Of a DNA stretch of 7,829 bases, positions 5,909 to 7,829 are shown one piece after another. The stretch spans positions 1 through 7,829 of the forward strand of contig JAFZEK010000249.1 of the NCBI GenBank assembly GCA_017560705.1. The letters are read 5' to 3'. The position numbers were made by a program, and so were the translations under genes. Positions within the stretch are counted from its first letter, which is position 1; every line of letters begins with the position of its first letter. The notes below the pieces were generated by a model. The model saw only the letters and a program-made list of their open reading frames with translations. It was not told the DNA's origin and did not search any database. This DNA comes from Bacteroidales bacterium. GTDB taxonomy: Bacteria > Bacteroidota > Bacteroidia > Bacteroidales > P3.

Positions 5909-7829
5909 ATGATTACACATTACTTAAAATCAGTTTATGGCAAACAAATAATATCCCTAATATTAGTTTTTGCCTTTTCTCAAAGTGTTTTATCACAAAA
6001 AATTAGTATCGAGGGCTCAATCTATGATGCCGAAGATAATTCTACACTCATTGGAGCCACAATACAAGAGCAAGGCACATCTAATGCTACTACAACCAAT
6101 ATTGATGGCAAATTTTCGATAATGCTAAACTCCGACACATCAACATTGCACATTTCTTATGTAGGCTACACTCCTAAATCAGTAAAAATTGATGGTAAAA
6201 AACATCTTGAAATAGCACTTAATAAAGATATCCTTAAATTACCAATTATAACAATCAGTGCACAAATTGGAACAAATAGGAAAACTCCAATAGCTATTAG
6301 CACCATTAATTCCAGCCAAATAGAAGAAAATTTGGGTACACGAGAATTTCCTGAAATTCTCAATGGAACACCAAGCGTTCATGCCAATAAGCAAGGAGGC
6401 GGTTGGGGCGACTCGGAGATATGGATGAGAGGATTTGACAACACAAACATTGCCGTAATGATCAATGGCATACCTGTAAACGAAGCTGAAGATGGCGATT
6501 TATATTGGAGCAATTGGGCTGGACTCAGCGATATAGCCATGGCTATACAAACCCAACGCGGCATAGGTTCGGGAATGCTCAGTAACCCATCGATAGGTGG
6601 AACTATAAACATCATAACCAAAGGTTTTGAACCGCAAAAAGGATCATCGGCAGAATACGCCGTAGGTGCCGATGGATATAATAAAGTCCTATTCAGTACT
6701 TCATCGGGATTGATGGATAACGGATGGTGTTTTAATATACTGGGGTCAAAAACATGGGGCAATGGATATATACAAGGTGGAGATTTTGAAAGTTATACAT
6801 ACTATATCAACATGTCGAAATCTATAACTGAAAATCAACTTCTCAATATCAACTTTTTCGGCTGCTCTCAAGAACATTATCAACGTTCGGCTGCACTAAG
6901 TATAGCTGAATGGAAACGAGTTAAATTCTTATATAGTGGAAATTCGCATTGGACTCGCTACAACCCCGACTATGGTTTCGACAATTTAGGTCAACGAAAA
7001 TCAACAGCATATAACACATACAACAAGCCTATACTCACCATAAATCATACTTGGCAAATAAACGATAACTCAACACTTTCAACTACGGCGTATGCTTCGT
7101 GGGGTAAAGGCTATGGATATTCGGGCAATGTAAATAGCACCACCTACAATTGGACAGCATGGCAACCTGTAACAAACGGGCTGTTGAACCCAAATTTTAT
7201 AACAAATCAAGGAACTTTTGATTATGGAATGATTTATGACATAAATACCGAAGCACAATATGGCTCGGAACTAGTAATGGCTCAAAATATTGGCGATAAA
7301 AACACCAATGGACTCATATCCACTTTCAATACTAATCTATCGGAATATTTGGATTTGTATGCGGGCATCGATTGTCGTTATTTCAAAGGCATCCATACCA
7401 ACAAAATAATAGACTTGTATGGTGGTGACTACTATATCGACCCAAACCGTCGCAATGTTTTGATTGAGAACAACTATATAGCCTCATCCGAAGAATGGGT
7501 TAATGAAAAATTGGGCATAGGTGATATTGTATTCCGCGATTACGACAGCTATGTGATGCAAGAAGGAATATTTACTCAACTAGAATACTCTAAAGATAAA
7601 ATAACAGCATTCGTATCAGGAAACATAAACTACAATCACTATCGGCGATACGACAGATTTTATTACGCTGAACAAAATGCTCAATCTGACACTCAAAACT
7701 TTTGGGGTGGAAATATCAAGAGTGGAATAAACTATAACATAAATAAAAGAAATAATATCTTTTTCAACGCAGGATACATATCAAGAGCTCCAATGTTTAA
7801 AGGTGGGGTATTTATGTCTGCCAATAATA
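5909..7829 (+). CDS. TonB-dependent outer-membrane receptor (3' end beyond window)
   Basis: Outer-membrane importer energised by TonB-ExbBD; the substrate is unknown. The frame runs open from the ATG at 5909 to the last base (640 codons plus one base), so the C-terminal part of the barrel is missing. Residues 1-29 form a signal peptide (basic start, hydrophobic 14-28, likely cleavage after VLS-29). Residues about 32-107 are a carboxypeptidase-regulatory-like beta-sandwich (GSIYD, LIGATI, TNIDGKFSI, LHISYVGY), the usual N-terminal addition in Bacteroidota receptors. The plug domain covers about 124-238 with EILNGTPSVHA, IWMRGFDNTNIAVMINGIPV, YWSNWAGLSDI, RGIGSGMLSNPSIGGTINII. From about 245 on, alternating aromatic-rich strands form the barrel. 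The plug resembles classical siderophore or cofactor-type receptors more than SusC, and no SusD partner is visible. A strong promoter directly upstream suggests the gene starts its own transcript. No regulator or metal box was recognised. Confidence 0.92.
   Translation, partial: MITHYLKSVYGKQIISLILVFAFSQSVLSQKISIEGSIYDAEDNSTLIGATIQEQGTSNATTTNIDGKFSIMLNSDTSTLHISYVGYTPKSVKIDGKKHLEIALNKDILKLPIITISAQIGTNRKTPIAISTINSSQIEENLGTREFPEILNGTPSVHANKQGGGWGDSEIWMRGFDNTNIAVMINGIPVNEAEDGDLYWSNWAGLSDIAMAIQTQRGIGSGMLSNPSIGGTINIITKGFEPQKGSSAEYAVGADGYNKVLFSTSSGLMDNGWCFNILGSKTWGNGYIQGGDFESYTYYINMSKSITENQLLNINFFGCSQEHYQRSAALSIAEWKRVKFLYSGNSHWTRYNPDYGFDNLGQRKSTAYNTYNKPILTINHTWQINDNSTLSTTAYASWGKGYGYSGNVNSTTYNWTAWQPVTNGLLNPNFITNQGTFDYGMIYDINTEAQYGSELVMAQNIGDKNTNGLISTFNTNLSEYLDLYAGIDCRYFKGIHTNKIIDLYGGDYYIDPNRRNVLIENNYIASSEEWVNEKLGIGDIVFRDYDSYVMQEGIFTQLEYSKDKITAFVSGNINYNHYRRYDRFYYAEQNAQSDTQNFWGGNIKSGINYNINKRNNIFFNAGYISRAPMFKGGVFMSANN

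Noticed and set aside
5644..6006. A 120-codon plus-strand open frame upstream of and overlapping the receptor start
   Set aside because: It runs through the inverted-repeat element and the receptor promoter, then overlaps the receptor signal peptide in another frame. Its peptide reflects the hairpin DNA and has no protein-like domain pattern.
6166..6762. Two minus-strand open frames inside the receptor gene
   Set aside because: They lie antisense to the well-supported plug and barrel coding sequence and show no family features.
5909..7829. SusC-type nutrient receptor with a polysaccharide-utilisation locus
   Set aside because: The plug lacks the SusC-type signature region and no SusD-like lipoprotein or glycoside hydrolase is in view. 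Its plug motifs fit a classical TonB-dependent receptor better, although the sequence beyond the edge is unseen.

Overview
The window is AT-rich, tightly packed bacterial DNA that reads as Bacteroidales (phylum Bacteroidota). The evidence is a TonB-dependent receptor with an N-terminal carboxypeptidase-regulatory-like domain, a WbqC-family protein, a FISUMP (Fibrobacter succinogenes major paralogous) domain fragment, a Bacteroidota-type membrane-anchored VWA protein, two promoters matching the Bacteroidota TAnnTTTG -7 element, and no clear Shine-Dalgarno sequences. Genus and species cannot be fixed from this sequence.

Layout. Bases 1-2013 (+) carry a VWA/GATase1-like membrane protein, probably cut at its 5' end by the window edge. 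Bases 2064-3347 (+) encode a complete Wzx-like polysaccharide flippase. It converges on a minus-strand block: a WbqC-family protein (start best placed at 4038, not at the upstream GTG) and, upstream of it, an unrecognised acidic 138-residue protein (4155-4571) with its own promoter near 4619. Beyond that lies a short noncoding stretch holding four head-to-tail 22-bp repeats (4778-4865), then a minus-strand FISUMP-domain fragment (4889-5488) that has lost its secretion signal and most of a preceding domain. About 40 bp from the broken end of that fragment sits a 274-bp noncoding element bounded by perfect 19-bp inverted repeats (5529-5802). A strong promoter (5858-5887) then drives a TonB-dependent outer-membrane receptor (from 5909, +) that runs off the right edge with no stop codon.

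How the genes relate. Most products belong to the cell envelope: an inner-membrane VWA protein, a lipid-linked glycan flippase, a WbqC protein whose family is linked by name to surface polysaccharide loci, and an outer-membrane importer. They do not form one obvious pathway. Strand changes, separate promoters and the repeat elements suggest several independent transcription units. No tRNA, rRNA, CRISPR array or transposase gene was seen. I did not find a convincing new multi-gene system. The items most worth a second look are the inverted-repeat element next to the truncated FISUMP gene, the 22-bp tandem repeats, and the unrecognised 138-residue protein.
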